DNA of 64,000 nt from Avichristensenella sp031550535 (GCA_031550535.1 JAVBOM010000038.1:41694-105693); one strand, 5' to 3'; shown: positions 8,350-15,688, counted from the first letter of the stretch. Notes: a model not told the origin generated them from the sequence alone. Numbers and translations: made by a program.

Positions 8350-8430
8350 AAGGGATTTCTCGCGGCATCCCCGTATGGCGTGGATTCGAAGGAATCCCGC
8401 CGGCCCGCAATCTTCGGTTGCATGCCGTCG
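8350..8430 (+). repeat. Type B repeat in the murB leader
   Basis: Begins with the family's AAGGGATTTCTCGCG arm, here degenerate, and ends in the type B second hairpin (GGCCCGCAA, TCTTCGG, TTGCATGCC). It lies between the promoter and the murB Shine-Dalgarno. Confidence 0.65.
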
Positions 8431-8449
8431 CCGGCGAAGGAGAGTGGAC

Positions 8450-9361
8450 ATGTCGCATTCGCTGTGCGCCCTGCTGAGGGCGCGGGGCATACCGTACCAA
8501 ACCGGCGTGCCGATGGCCGCCTGGACAACGCTCCGGGTCGGCGGGCCGGCCGATTGCCTTGTGGCCGCCGGGAGCGCGGAGGATGTCGCCGGGGCGCTTC
8601 GCGCCGCGACGGAGGCGGGCGAGCCGGTGCTGGTGGTCGGCAACGGGTCCAATTTGCTCGTCCGGGACGGCGGCATTCGCGGCCTGGTGCTCGTCATTGG
8701 CGAGGGCATGGCCAAAGTGACCGTGGACGGCGACCTGATCCACGCGGAGGCGGGCGCTTCCCTGGGCGCGGTCGCGCGGGCGGCGCAGGTGGCGGGCCTG
8801 ACCGGGCTGGAGGCGATCTCCGGCATCCCCGGCACCATCGGCGGGGCGGCTTGCATGAACGCGGGCGCGTACGGTACGGAGGTCGGCGCATACGCCGTCC
8901 ATGTCGAAGCCGTGGACCGGGCGGGGAACGCTGTTACGCTGGACCGCGAGGCGCTCGCGTTCGGCTACCGGACGAGCGCCATCCAGGCGCAGTCGCTGGC
9001 GGCCGTTCACGTCACGCTCAGGCTGTCGCCCGGGGAGCCGGAGGCTATTACCAAAGCGATGCGTGACTATGCCGCGCGCCGCCGGGAAAAGCAGCCGCTG
9101 ACCCTGCCCAGCGCGGGCAGTTTCTTCAAGCGTCCGGCGGGCCATTTCGCGGGCGCGCTGATTGAGGCGGCCGGCCTGAAGGGAATATCCGTCGGCGGGG
9201 CACAGGTGTCCGGGCTGCATGCCGGCTTTCTGGTCAATACGGGGGGAGCGACCGCTTCGGATTTCTTGAACCTGGTGGCGCTGGTGCAAGCGCGGGTTCT
9301 TGAGACGAGCGGCGTAACGCTGGAACCGGAGGTGCGAATAGTCGGATGCGATTTATCCTGA
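8450..9361 (+). CDS. murB: UDP-N-acetylenolpyruvoylglucosamine reductase
   Basis: MurB reduces UDP-GlcNAc-enolpyruvate to UDP-MurNAc with NADPH and FAD, in the cytoplasm. The 303 residues show TLRVGGPAD (about 26), the FAD-binding GNGSNLLVRDGG (about 64), SGIPGTIGGA (about 124), the active-site GSFFKRP serine motif (about 223) and the C-terminal LEPEVRIVG. I chose the ATG at 8450, after AAGGAGAG; the frame extends upstream only through the repeat. It overlaps rapZ by 16 bp. Confidence 0.95.
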   Translation: MSHSLCALLRARGIPYQTGVPMAAWTTLRVGGPADCLVAAGSAEDVAGALRAATEAGEPVLVVGNGSNLLVRDGGIRGLVLVIGEGMAKVTVDGDLIHAEAGASLGAVARAAQVAGLTGLEAISGIPGTIGGAACMNAGAYGTEVGAYAVHVEAVDRAGNAVTLDREALAFGYRTSAIQAQSLAAVHVTLRLSPGEPEAITKAMRDYAARRREKQPLTLPSAGSFFKRPAGHFAGALIEAAGLKGISVGGAQVSGLHAGFLVNTGGATASDFLNLVALVQARVLETSGVTLEPEVRIVGCDLS

Positions 9362-10242
9362 TGACAGGGCTGTCCGGAACGGGAAAAACGACGTCCATTC
9401 ACTATATGGAGGACATGGGCTGTCCGTATGTGGACAACCTGCCGCCCGCGATGGTCATGCGCTTCATCGAGCTATGCGTGCGCTCCATGCCGAGCGTCAA
9501 AACCGTGGTCATGGCGGTCGATATCCGGAGCGGCGATCTGTTTGACGCGCACACGGTCAGCAACCTGGTGGCCGCCGCGCGCTCGACCGGGACGGACGTG
9601 CGCCTGCTGTTCCTGGAGGCATCCGACGAGGTGTTGCTCAACCGCTTTAAGGAGACGCGGCGCGATCATCCGCTGCTGACGGAGGCGGGCGGCAACCTGC
9701 CGCAAGCCATCGCGATGGAGCGGGAGCGGCTGCAGCCGCTGCGCGAGATGGCGGACGTGGTGCTGGATACCAGCAATCTACGGCCCAGGGCGCTGCAGCA
9801 GCGGCTGGGGGAGACGTTCTTTGAGGGCCGGGATGAAAAAAACGAGCGCATCCAAGCGCAGATCATCTCCTTTGGCTTCAAGCGCGGGCTGCCCCGGGAC
9901 GCGGACCTGGTCTTTGACGTGCGCTTCCTGCCGAACCCGTTCTATGTGGACGACATCCGCTTTCAAACAGGGCTGCAAAAGGGCGTGCAGGACTTTGTCC
10001 TGGGCGCGCCAGTAACGATAGACTTTCTGAAGAAGACGACGGCCATGCTGCTCTTCCTGATGCCGAATTACCAGATCGAGGGGAAGCGCAGGCTCGTCAT
10101 CGGCATCGGCTGTACGGGCGGCGCACACCGTTCGGTCGCCATCGCCGAGGCGCTCGGGGAGGAGCTGCGGGCGGTCGGATATAGCACGAAGGTCAACCAC
10201 CGCGACATTGAGCTGGAGAAAGAGAATTGGAGCCATCTGTAA
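9346..10242 (+). CDS. rapZ: RapZ/YvcJ family nucleotide-binding protein
   Basis: This 298-residue protein matches the YvcJ/RapZ family: Walker A TGLSGTGKTT at about residues 7-16 and the C-terminal CTGGAHRSVAIAEAL segment that forms part of the RapZ ligand or RNA-binding domain. In enterobacteria RapZ controls glmS small RNAs; in Bacillus YvcJ is an NTPase of less clear role linked to competence and envelope physiology. It overlaps murB and whiA by 16 bp each, so the three are co-translated. yvcK, normally between rapZ and whiA, is absent. Confidence 0.93.
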   Translation: MRFILMTGLSGTGKTTSIHYMEDMGCPYVDNLPPAMVMRFIELCVRSMPSVKTVVMAVDIRSGDLFDAHTVSNLVAAARSTGTDVRLLFLEASDEVLLNRFKETRRDHPLLTEAGGNLPQAIAMERERLQPLREMADVVLDTSNLRPRALQQRLGETFFEGRDEKNERIQAQIISFGFKRGLPRDADLVFDVRFLPNPFYVDDIRFQTGLQKGVQDFVLGAPVTIDFLKKTTAMLLFLMPNYQIEGKRRLVIGIGCTGGAHRSVAIAEALGEELRAVGYSTKVNHRDIELEKENWSHL

Positions 10243-11186
10243 AATCCTTTGCCGCCAGGGCCCGGGACGCGCTGACGCGCGAGGACGGCCCACGGCAGAA
10301 AAAGGCTTGCTGCCGGTACGCGGAGCTTTCCGGGTATCTGTTGTCCAACGCGACGTTTACGCTGATCGGGGGGCACGGCATCGGGTTGACGCTCCGGACG
10401 GAGCACCCGGGCACGGCGCGCTGGGTGGTCAAGCATTTGCGGGAAGAGTACCTGGTGATGCCGGTGATCCGCATTGTGAAAGCGGGCCGGCTCGGCGGGC
10501 GCACCACGTTTGAGATGCGCATGGAGCAGAGCGACGCGCAGACGGTGATGCAGGCCTCGGGTTTGTTCGCGGTGGGACGGGAGATTCCGCGTGCGTGCCT
10601 GACGAGAAAATGCTGCCGCGCGGCGCTGCTTCGGGGCTTTTTCCTGGGGTGCGGCACGCTGTCTGACCCCGAGCGCGGGTACCGGCTGGAGTTCGTTCTG
10701 CCGGAGGAGACGCTGGCGCAGGCGTTGATCCGCTTTCTGCACGCGTTCTACGCCATCCGCGCGCGCCTCACGCCGCGCAAGGACGCCGCCGTCGTCTACG
10801 TGGCGGACAGCGAGGACGTGATTCAAATCCTGTCGCTGATCGGCGCGCACGGCGCCGTGTTGGAAATGGAGAACATGCGCATTCTGCGGGACGCGCGGAA
10901 CCGGGCGAACCGCGCCGCGAACTGCGACACGGCGAACATCACCAAAATGCTGGGCGCGGCGGACCGGCAGAACCGGGCCATCGAGGTCATCGAGCGGACG
11001 ATCGGGCTGAACGCGCTGCCCGACGCGCTGCGCGAGATCGCCGAGGAGCGCGCGCGTCACGCGGACGCCTCGCTGGAGGAGCTGGGCGCGATGCTGGAGC
11101 CGCCGGTCGGGAAGTCCGGCGTGTATCACCGCCTGCGGCGCATTGAGGCCATCGCCCGGTCGATCGAGCAGCAGGAAAAGATGTAA
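10227..11186 (+). CDS. whiA: DNA-binding protein WhiA
   Basis: WhiA is a 319-residue nucleoid or transcription factor with an N-terminal LAGLIDADG homing-endonuclease-like fold (LLRGFFLGCGTLSDPERGYRLEF) and a C-terminal helix-turn-helix (LEELGAMLEPPVGKSGVYHRLRR). It also has the conserved NCDTANITK motif. In Bacillus it affects chromosome segregation and division; in Streptomyces it drives sporulation genes. The first 16 bp lie inside rapZ. A type B repeat separates it from crh. Confidence 0.95.
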   Translation: MEPSVKSFAARARDALTREDGPRQKKACCRYAELSGYLLSNATFTLIGGHGIGLTLRTEHPGTARWVVKHLREEYLVMPVIRIVKAGRLGGRTTFEMRMEQSDAQTVMQASGLFAVGREIPRACLTRKCCRAALLRGFFLGCGTLSDPERGYRLEFVLPEETLAQALIRFLHAFYAIRARLTPRKDAAVVYVADSEDVIQILSLIGAHGAVLEMENMRILRDARNRANRAANCDTANITKMLGAADRQNRAIEVIERTIGLNALPDALREIAEERARHADASLEELGAMLEPPVGKSGVYHRLRRIEAIARSIEQQEKM

Positions 11187-11188
11187 TA

Positions 11189-11241
11189 AGGGGTTTTCGC
11201 AAAATTCCCATAGGGCCCGCAATCTTCGGTTGCGTACCGTC
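11189..11241 (+). repeat. Type B repeat between whiA and crh
   Basis: AAGGGGTTTTCGC arm, then the second hairpin GGCCCGCAA, TCTTCGG, TTGCGTACC. It starts 2 bp after the whiA stop and ends just before the crh Shine-Dalgarno AGAGGAGG. Confidence 0.7.
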
Positions 11242-11259
11242 ATCAGAGGAGGAACAGCG

Positions 11260-11529
11260 ATGATTCGCAAAGAACTGACCCTGGGCGGGCAGGAACGCCT
11301 GCAGTCCCGGCCGGCCGCGCTGCTGGTGCAGGAGGCATGCAAATATGCCGCCCGCATCTTGATTGAGCAGGGCGGCAAAACCGTCAACGTGAAGTCCATG
11401 ATGGGCGTGCTGTCGCTCGGCGCGCCGACCGGCGAAAAGCTGGTGCTGATCGTCGACGGCGAGGACGAGCAAAAGGCGGCGGACGCCATCATCCCGATGA
11501 TCGGGCAGATGTTCACCAGGGTTTCGTAG
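11260..11529 (+). CDS. crh: Crh-like HPr paralogue (Gln15, Ser46)
   Basis: This 89-residue HPr-fold protein carries glutamine, not histidine, at position 15 (ERLQSRPA), so it cannot accept phosphate from PEP/Enzyme I. It retains serine 46 (VNVKSMMG), the HPr kinase target. That combination defines Crh, which when Ser46-phosphorylated is a corepressor of CcpA in carbon catabolite repression. In Bacillus crh also follows the whiA orthologue (yvcL), matching this context. AGAGGAGG precedes the ATG. No HPr kinase or PTS gene lies in the window. Confidence 0.88.
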   Translation: MIRKELTLGGQERLQSRPAALLVQEACKYAARILIEQGGKTVNVKSMMGVLSLGAPTGEKLVLIVDGEDEQKAADAIIPMIGQMFTRVS

Positions 11530-11539
11530 GGCCCGGGCT

Positions 11540-12067
11540 CTATACCACCTCCACCTGGCAGGCGCGCAGCACGGTCAGCGCGGCCTGGTGGGTTTCCGGC
11601 GTGACGCCGGCGCAGCTATCCGAAAAAACGCGCAGCGTGGCCTCCGGGAAGAACGACCGGAGCAACAGGGCGTTGGAGACGACGCAAATATCGGTACACA
11701 CGCCGAGGAGCGACACGTCGATGTTCGCGCCGCAGTGTTCCGCCACGTCTTTGAGCAATTCGTTAAGGGCGACGGAGCCAAAACCGCTTTTTTTTACCGT
11801 CGTGCCGGCATATGGGGCGATCGCCTCGTGCAGCCGCCATCCGTCCGTCCCCATAACACAGTGGGGGACGGGCAGGTGGCGGCCTTCGTGTGACTCCAGG
11901 TAGTCCACATAGTGTGTGTCCAGGGTGAAATAAAGCGTGCGGCCTTCCCGGATCGCGTCCTCGATGCGACGGACGGCATGGGGCAGTATCGCCCGCGCCT
12001 CCGGTGTTCCCAGCGCACCATCGATAAAATCCTTCTGCATGTCCACGACGATCATATATTTCTGCAT
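11540..12067 (-). CDS. Cysteine hydrolase, nicotinamidase/isochorismatase family
   Basis: This 175-residue protein has the catalytic triad of the family: Asp in VVDMQKDF (about 9), Lys in TTVKKSGF (about 92) and the nucleophile Cys in GVCTDICV (about 123). The DTHYVDYLESHEGRHLP stretch supplies histidines as in the metal site of nicotinamidases, so nicotinamide deamidation for NAD salvage is the best guess. The gene converges on crh. A TATACT -10 lies at 12106-12111, with a weak -35. It sits immediately downstream of the small-RNA cluster but is separated from it by a strong terminator. Confidence 0.8.
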   Translation of the reverse strand: MQKYMIVVDMQKDFIDGALGTPEARAILPHAVRRIEDAIREGRTLYFTLDTHYVDYLESHEGRHLPVPHCVMGTDGWRLHEAIAPYAGTTVKKSGFGSVALNELLKDVAEHCGANIDVSLLGVCTDICVVSNALLLRSFFPEATLRVFSDSCAGVTPETHQAALTVLRACQVEVV

Positions 12068-12147
12068 GATAATGCCTCCCTTGCGTTCGAGCCGTGTCGG
12101 ACACTAGTATACCACGTCATGTGCGCGGAGAAAACACCGGTTGCGCC

Positions 12148-12268
12148 AAAAAAACCGCCGCGGCCAGTTGCTCAGGCTGGCCGCGGCGGATTTCAAGGAA
12201 GGGTGGTTCTCACATGAAGACGCTGTTCCGCTCCTTAGCATCACTTCCTTTCTCCTGTTTCTCTTGAC
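12148..12268 (-). ncRNA. Candidate small RNA, copy 1 (about 121 nt)
   Basis: The predicted transcript starts about 7 bp after the -10 at 12275 and ends in a 13-bp perfect stem (12177-12189 with 12155-12167), a 9-nt loop CCTGAGCAA and T7. Just before the stem is CCCTTCCTT, a pyrimidine-rich, anti-Shine-Dalgarno-like stretch. The 5' part contains a purine-rich AGAAAGGAAG that is complementary to the pyrimidine motif of copies 2 and 3. An ATG after that purine stretch opens a frame that runs through the terminator without a stop, so I do not treat it as coding. Confidence 0.72.
12155..12189 (-). terminator. Terminator of small RNA copy 1
   Basis: Perfect 13-bp GC-rich stem with a 9-nt loop, then seven Ts (12154 down to 12148). 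It is the strongest terminator seen in the window. Confidence 0.88.
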
Positions 12269-12274
12269 ACCCTG

Positions 12275-12317
12275 AGTATAGCGGGGAGAGATGACGGGAG
12301 TGTGGAAGGAGTGTGAA
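12275..12317 (-). promoter_or_regulatory. Pho-box-like promoter of small RNA copy 1
   Basis: On the minus strand: TTCACA (12312-12317), 5 bp, TCCACA, 5 bp, GTCATC (12290-12295), 9 bp, TATACT -10 (12275-12280). There is no TTGACA-like -35. The 11-bp spacing of direct hexamers matches tandem binding by OmpR/PhoB-family response regulators (PhoP box TTHAYA-N5). Confidence 0.7.
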
Positions 12318-12324
12318 AAATAGT

Positions 12325-12376
12325 AGAGATTTCTTTGCGAAATTCCTTCACGGCGCCCAATTCTTCAAATCAGCGC
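12325..12376 (+). repeat. Type A repeat between small RNAs 1 and 2
   Basis: AGAGATTTCTTTGCG-AAATTCCTT arm followed by GGCGCCCAATT..AAATCAGCGC; slightly diverged from the consensus. Confidence 0.7.
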
Positions 12377-12385
12377 AGTCTGTGC

Positions 12386-12499
12386 AAAAAAATCATCCGC
12401 AATCAGTTGCTCAAGCTGATGGCGGATAATTAAGAAAGGAAGAGTATGGCGTATAAATTTTCCGATCGGACCGGGCTGCTCAGCCCCGAACCTTTCGAT
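12386..12499 (-). ncRNA. Candidate small RNA, copy 2 (about 114 nt)
   Basis: Same layout as copy 1. It has a 5' hairpin (GGGCTG, AG, CAGCCC), then the motif CTCTTCCTTTCT (12433-12444, minus strand). A 12-bp stem with one mismatch (12395-12406 with 12416-12427), loop CTTGAGCAA and T7 follow. The pyrimidine motif could pair with AGGAAGAG-type ribosome-binding sites. Confidence 0.7.
12395..12427 (-). terminator. Terminator of small RNA copy 2
   Basis: 12-bp stem with a single mismatch, 9-nt loop, then GATTTTTTT. The loop differs from copy 1 at a single base. Confidence 0.8.
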
Positions 12500-12505
12500 G
12501 GGCCT

Positions 12506-12559
12506 ACTATACCGTGGCGAAGTGTTTTTGGTATGGCACAATTGTGAACGGAGAGTGAA
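12506..12559 (-). promoter_or_regulatory. Pho-box-like promoter of small RNA copy 2
   Basis: TTCACT (12554-12559), 5 bp, TTCACA (12543-12548), 5 bp, GCCATA, 5 bp, AACACT (12521-12526), 9 bp, TATAGT -10 (12506-12511). The TTCACA sits at exactly the same offset from the -10 as in copies 1 and 3; the two hexamers nearer the -10 are degenerate. Confidence 0.62.
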
Positions 12560-12579
12560 ATGTGGGGAGAATCTCCGCG

Positions 12580-12640
12580 ACGGCGGCGCTGATTCAAAAA
12601 ATCGGGTGCCCAAAGAGGATTCCGCACGGAACCCTCTTTG
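12580..12640 (-). repeat. Type A repeat between small RNAs 2 and 3
   Basis: Minus-strand copy with a modified first hairpin (AAAGAGGGTTCC..GGAATCCTCTTT) and second arms GGGCACCCGATTT / AATCAGCGCC. Confidence 0.65.
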
Positions 12641-12674
12641 GGCCGTGACGCAAACAGACTGCCGGTGCTTGCCC

Positions 12675-12814
12675 AAAAAGTAAATCGCCCGCGAACGGTT
12701 GCTCAGGCCGAACGCGGACAATTTGAGAAAGGAAGAGTATCTCACATGAAGGTGGCTCTGGTTTTTGCTCGCATCGCTCCTTTTTGCTCGTCTCAAAAGG
12801 CAGTTCCTTTTGAT
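12675..12814 (-). ncRNA. Candidate small RNA, copy 3 (about 140 nt)
   Basis: It starts about 7 bp after the -10 at 12821. A 5' hairpin (CAAAAGG, AACTG, CCTTTTG) is followed by CTTCATGTGAGA, shared with copy 1. Then come CTCTTCCTTTCT (12726-12737), identical to copy 2, and a 10-bp stem with two U-U mismatches, loop CCTGAGCAA, and ATTTACTTTTT. The terminator is weaker than in copies 1 and 2. Confidence 0.66.
12689..12717 (-). terminator. Terminator of small RNA copy 3
   Basis: Stem CCGCG-TT-CGG with CCG-TT-CGCGG (two central mismatches) and a 9-nt loop. The T-tract is interrupted by AC, so termination may be leaky. Confidence 0.55.
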
Positions 12815-12820
12815 GTACTC

Positions 12821-12863
12821 AGTATAGCTGCCGTTCGTGACATGAACATGACGTAAATGTGAA
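12821..12863 (-). promoter_or_regulatory. Pho-box-like promoter of small RNA copy 3
   Basis: TTCACA (12858-12863), 5 bp, GTCATG, 5 bp, GTCACG (12836-12841), 9 bp, TATACT -10 (12821-12826). The geometry is identical to copy 1. Confidence 0.72.
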
Positions 12864-12954
12864 CAAATTTAAAAAATTTCGTAATATTTGGGAAAAATAA
12901 GGGGGAAATGCGACGGGCTTTGGCGTATTCCCGGGGGAAAAGGCGGGCGCGCTG

Positions 12955-14853
12955 TCACGCCCTGTTCCCCGTGAGCGCATCCAGCGCCTGTTCCATCGCT
13001 TGGAATGGCGCCAGGCACGCTGTGCCCTTGCATAGGCGCCAGGTATTGCCGTGTATGCCCGGCTGCGAGGATTTCAGGAACAAAAGGGGCATGTACCGCC
13101 CGTGCAGCGCGTCCAGCAGCTTTTCATTCTCCTCGCGGGCGGCGTGCGCGTCCAGCAGCGTCACGGGGTATACCAGCGGTATGGTCGCCGTCAGCGCGGC
13201 CATGTGCTGCGCGGGCGCGTCCGCCGCGACGCCCATTAAGAACGCGGCCTGCCGCTTCGCTACGTCCGCCCATCCCTCGCCCACGTCCAGCGTGGCCAGC
13301 GTGGCGAACACCGTAAGCGCGGCTGAGTTGCCGGACGGCTGCGCGCCGTCGTAGGTTTCCTTGGGCCGGGCGAGCAGCGTCTCGCCGTCATGCGGCGTCA
13401 GGTAAAAGCCACCCTTTTCGCGGTCCTCGAAGTGGCTCAGAATAGCGCGCGCCAGGGACACCGCCCAGGTCAGCCACCGGTCCTCCAGCGTGGCGCGGTA
13501 CAGCGCCAGGGCTGCCAGCGCGAGCTGCGCGTAGTCGTCCAGCAGTCCCGTGCCGACGCCCGCCGCATTGCCTTCCCGCCAGCAGGGGTACACTTCGCCG
13601 GACGGGCTTTGCAAGCGTTCCGCGCTCCAGCGCGCGGCCTTGACCGCCGCGTCCAAGTACACGCGGTCGCCGAGCGCCATGTAGGCGTTCGCGAGCGCCG
13701 CGATCATCTGCGCGTTCCAGGCTGTCACAATTTTGTCGTCCCGCCGCAGGGACATGCGCTCCGCGCGATAGGCCAGCACGCGCGCACCGAGAGCTGCCAT
13801 GCGCTGCGTCTGGATGCCGCCGTCGTGCCCGACGCGGCTAGGGAGTCCGCCAGAGGCGTCCAGCCCGTAATAGTTCGCGTACGCCTCGCCATCCGCGCGG
13901 CCAAGCAGGGTTATCACCTCGTGGCGCGACAGGAGATAGTGCGCGCCCTCGCGCCCGTCGCTGTCCGCGTCCTGGGAGGCGTAAAAACCGCCGTCGTCCG
14001 CCGTCATCTCCCGGAGCACGTATTGCAGTGTCCGCTCGGCCACGTTTCGGTACAGCGCCCGTCCGGTGATTTGCCAGGCTTCCAGATAGGCATCGATCAG
14101 CGGCGCGTTGTCCGAGAGCATCTTTTCGTAGTGCGGCCGCGTCCAGTGCCGGTCAGCAGCGTAGCGCATGAAACCGCCGCCGACATGGTCGAACACGCTG
14201 CCCTCGCACATGCGCGTCAGCGTCAGTTCCGCCATGGACAGCGCGCTCGGGTCCTCCGCGACGTGTGAGAAGCGCAACAAGAACAGCAGCGTGTGCGCCA
14301 TGGGGAACTTGGGCGCGATGCCCGTGCCGCCCCACTCGGTATCAAACGAGGACGCGTACGCGCGGACGGCGCTGCGCATCAGCCGTCGCTCCGGCGGGAC
14401 GGAGACCGCCCCCTGGTCGAACTGCGCGCGCACGGCCTCTTTGAGACCCATGCCGAGCGTATTGAGCTGATCGCGCTCCGTTCGCCACATGTCAATGCTT
14501 TCGGTCAGCAGGATCATCAAGTCCTTTGGCGGCATGTAGGTGGTGACGAAAAAAGGCGACTGGTCGGGCGAGAGCAACGCGGTGAGTGGCCACCCGCCCT
14601 GGCCGGTCGTGGCCTGGCAGGCGGCCATGTAGATCGCGTCAATATCGGGCCGCTGCTCGCGGTCCACGTCGATGGGGATATAGTGCTCGTTGAGATACTC
14701 GGCGATTTCCGGGTTCTGAAAGGACTCCCGCTCCATCACATGGCACCAGTGACAGCTTGGGAAACCGATGTGCAAAAAAATGGGCTTGTTCTCCGCCTTA
14801 GCCCTTTGAAACGCTTCCTGTCCCCAGGGAAGCCAGCGAATGAGATTTTCCAT
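12955..14853 (-). CDS. YyaL-type thioredoxin-domain protein (DUF255)
   Basis: This 632-residue protein has an N-terminal thioredoxin-like domain with CHWCHVMERESF (Cys at about 34 and 37) and a long C-terminal alpha/alpha-toroid. This is the layout of YyaL and human SPATA20. The family's reaction is not established. All landmark blocks (DVDREQRPDID, GGWPL, DHVGGGFMRYA, SQDADS) are present and the length is close to normal. There is no signal peptide. Its Shine-Dalgarno GGAGGCGC lies in one arm of a 12-bp inverted repeat whose partner is 57 bp upstream, which may control translation. Confidence 0.85.
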   Translation of the reverse strand: MENLIRWLPWGQEAFQRAKAENKPIFLHIGFPSCHWCHVMERESFQNPEIAEYLNEHYIPIDVDREQRPDIDAIYMAACQATTGQGGWPLTALLSPDQSPFFVTTYMPPKDLMILLTESIDMWRTERDQLNTLGMGLKEAVRAQFDQGAVSVPPERRLMRSAVRAYASSFDTEWGGTGIAPKFPMAHTLLFLLRFSHVAEDPSALSMAELTLTRMCEGSVFDHVGGGFMRYAADRHWTRPHYEKMLSDNAPLIDAYLEAWQITGRALYRNVAERTLQYVLREMTADDGGFYASQDADSDGREGAHYLLSRHEVITLLGRADGEAYANYYGLDASGGLPSRVGHDGGIQTQRMAALGARVLAYRAERMSLRRDDKIVTAWNAQMIAALANAYMALGDRVYLDAAVKAARWSAERLQSPSGEVYPCWREGNAAGVGTGLLDDYAQLALAALALYRATLEDRWLTWAVSLARAILSHFEDREKGGFYLTPHDGETLLARPKETYDGAQPSGNSAALTVFATLATLDVGEGWADVAKRQAAFLMGVAADAPAQHMAALTATIPLVYPVTLLDAHAAREENEKLLDALHGRYMPLLFLKSSQPGIHGNTWRLCKGTACLAPFQAMEQALDALTGNRA

Positions 14854-14854
14854 A

Positions 14855-14934
14855 GCGCCTCCGGGTGTTTAGGGAACCGCTGATTGATTCGGTCAGCGGC
14901 CCCCTTGCTTTTTCCGTAGTGTACCCGGAGGCGC
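14855..14934 (-). promoter_or_regulatory. Inverted repeat that could sequester the yyaL-like ribosome-binding site
   Basis: GCGCCTCCGGGT (14855-14866 on +) and ACCCGGAGGCGC (14923-14934) are exact complements. In the minus-strand transcript the downstream arm contains the Shine-Dalgarno and the upstream arm is its anti-SD. A second hairpin (CCGCTGA / TCAGCGG, 14877-14899) is nested inside. Confidence 0.6.
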
Positions 14935-14962
14935 CGGATTTCAAAACAAGGATCGGAAAGGC

Positions 14963-15688
14963 TTACTCGTTTTCTTCCGCCTCGCGCATGATGCGCACGA
15001 CACCCATCGCGTCGTCGACCGGCAGGCTGAGCACAATGCCGTGGCCTTCCGTCAGGATGCCGGCCTCGCGGCAGACAGCCTCCATGATGGGCCGCTTTAG
15101 CTCATGGTTCGCCAGGATGAACACCATCTCTTTTTCCGGCTGGATGGTGATGCCGAAGAACTTTTCGGCCTCCTTCACGCCCGCGCCGCGCGCGTGCACC
15201 ACCGTGCCGCCCTTCGCGCCCGCAGGGCGCGCCGCGTCCATCACCGTGTCCGCGAAGCCGGCGTCCACAATGGCGATGATCAAATCATGGATTCTCGGTA
15301 TCTGTTCCATTGGCGTCTCCTTTTCGGCGCAGGTGGCGCCGGTTTCTGATATGCCGTGCAGCATGCGCGCGGCGTGCGCGCCGCCGATGCTCCCGATGGG
15401 GACTGTGAAAGCGATGCCGTGCCCCGGGTTGTCAAACTGCAGTGTGTTCCGCAGCCTGTGCATCGCGTGCCTGGCCTGGCTTCTGGCGACCACGGACAGC
15501 ACGATGTCCTTGGGCGTTTCGCCGATGCCCAGCATATCCAGGATCTCCGATTTGGCGGTGCCGCGCCCCAGCGCGATGCGGTGGAACAGCACCATGTCCT
15601 TTTTCAGCAGATCGACCACGTTCTGCCCCTTGCCTCTGTCCACGATGGTGATGAGCAGCGCCAAATGCCGCAGGTGCGTAGGTTCCAT
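14963..15688 (-). CDS. Tandem-domain PII-like regulator
   Basis: The 241-residue protein consists of two PII-superfamily (GlnB-like) domains in a row. The first runs from about 1 to 112 (..ALLITIVDRGKGQNVVDLL). The second runs from about 125 to 241 (..DLIIAIVDAGFADTVMDAARPAGAKGGTVVHARG), with the T-loop region GTVVHARGAG. PII-like proteins bind nucleotides and gate transporters. It is encoded directly after a DUF1538 membrane protein on the same strand, so it likely regulates that permease. I chose the ATG at 15688, preceded by GGAGG. Confidence 0.82.
   Translation of the reverse strand: MEPTHLRHLALLITIVDRGKGQNVVDLLKKDMVLFHRIALGRGTAKSEILDMLGIGETPKDIVLSVVARSQARHAMHRLRNTLQFDNPGHGIAFTVPIGSIGGAHAARMLHGISETGATCAEKETPMEQIPRIHDLIIAIVDAGFADTVMDAARPAGAKGGTVVHARGAGVKEAEKFFGITIQPEKEMVFILANHELKRPIMEAVCREAGILTEGHGIVLSLPVDDAMGVVRIMREAEENE

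Larger units (their letters stand above)
12068..12954. other. 887-bp intergenic region carrying three small-RNA genes and two type A repeats
   Basis: No protein gene is supported here. The region is built of three imperfect copies of a unit of about 170 bp. Each has a minus-strand promoter with direct hexamer repeats and a transcribed core of 114-140 nt ending in a terminator hairpin, with loop CCTGAGCAA in units 1 and 3 and CTTGAGCAA in unit 2. One type A repeat lies in each gap between units. The AT-rich 12860-12900 lies upstream of the third promoter. Confidence 0.75.

Noticed and set aside
12148..12235. Small ORF starting at the ATG in small RNA copy 1
   Set aside because: The frame reads through the terminator stem and T-run without a stop and is not conserved in copies 2 and 3.
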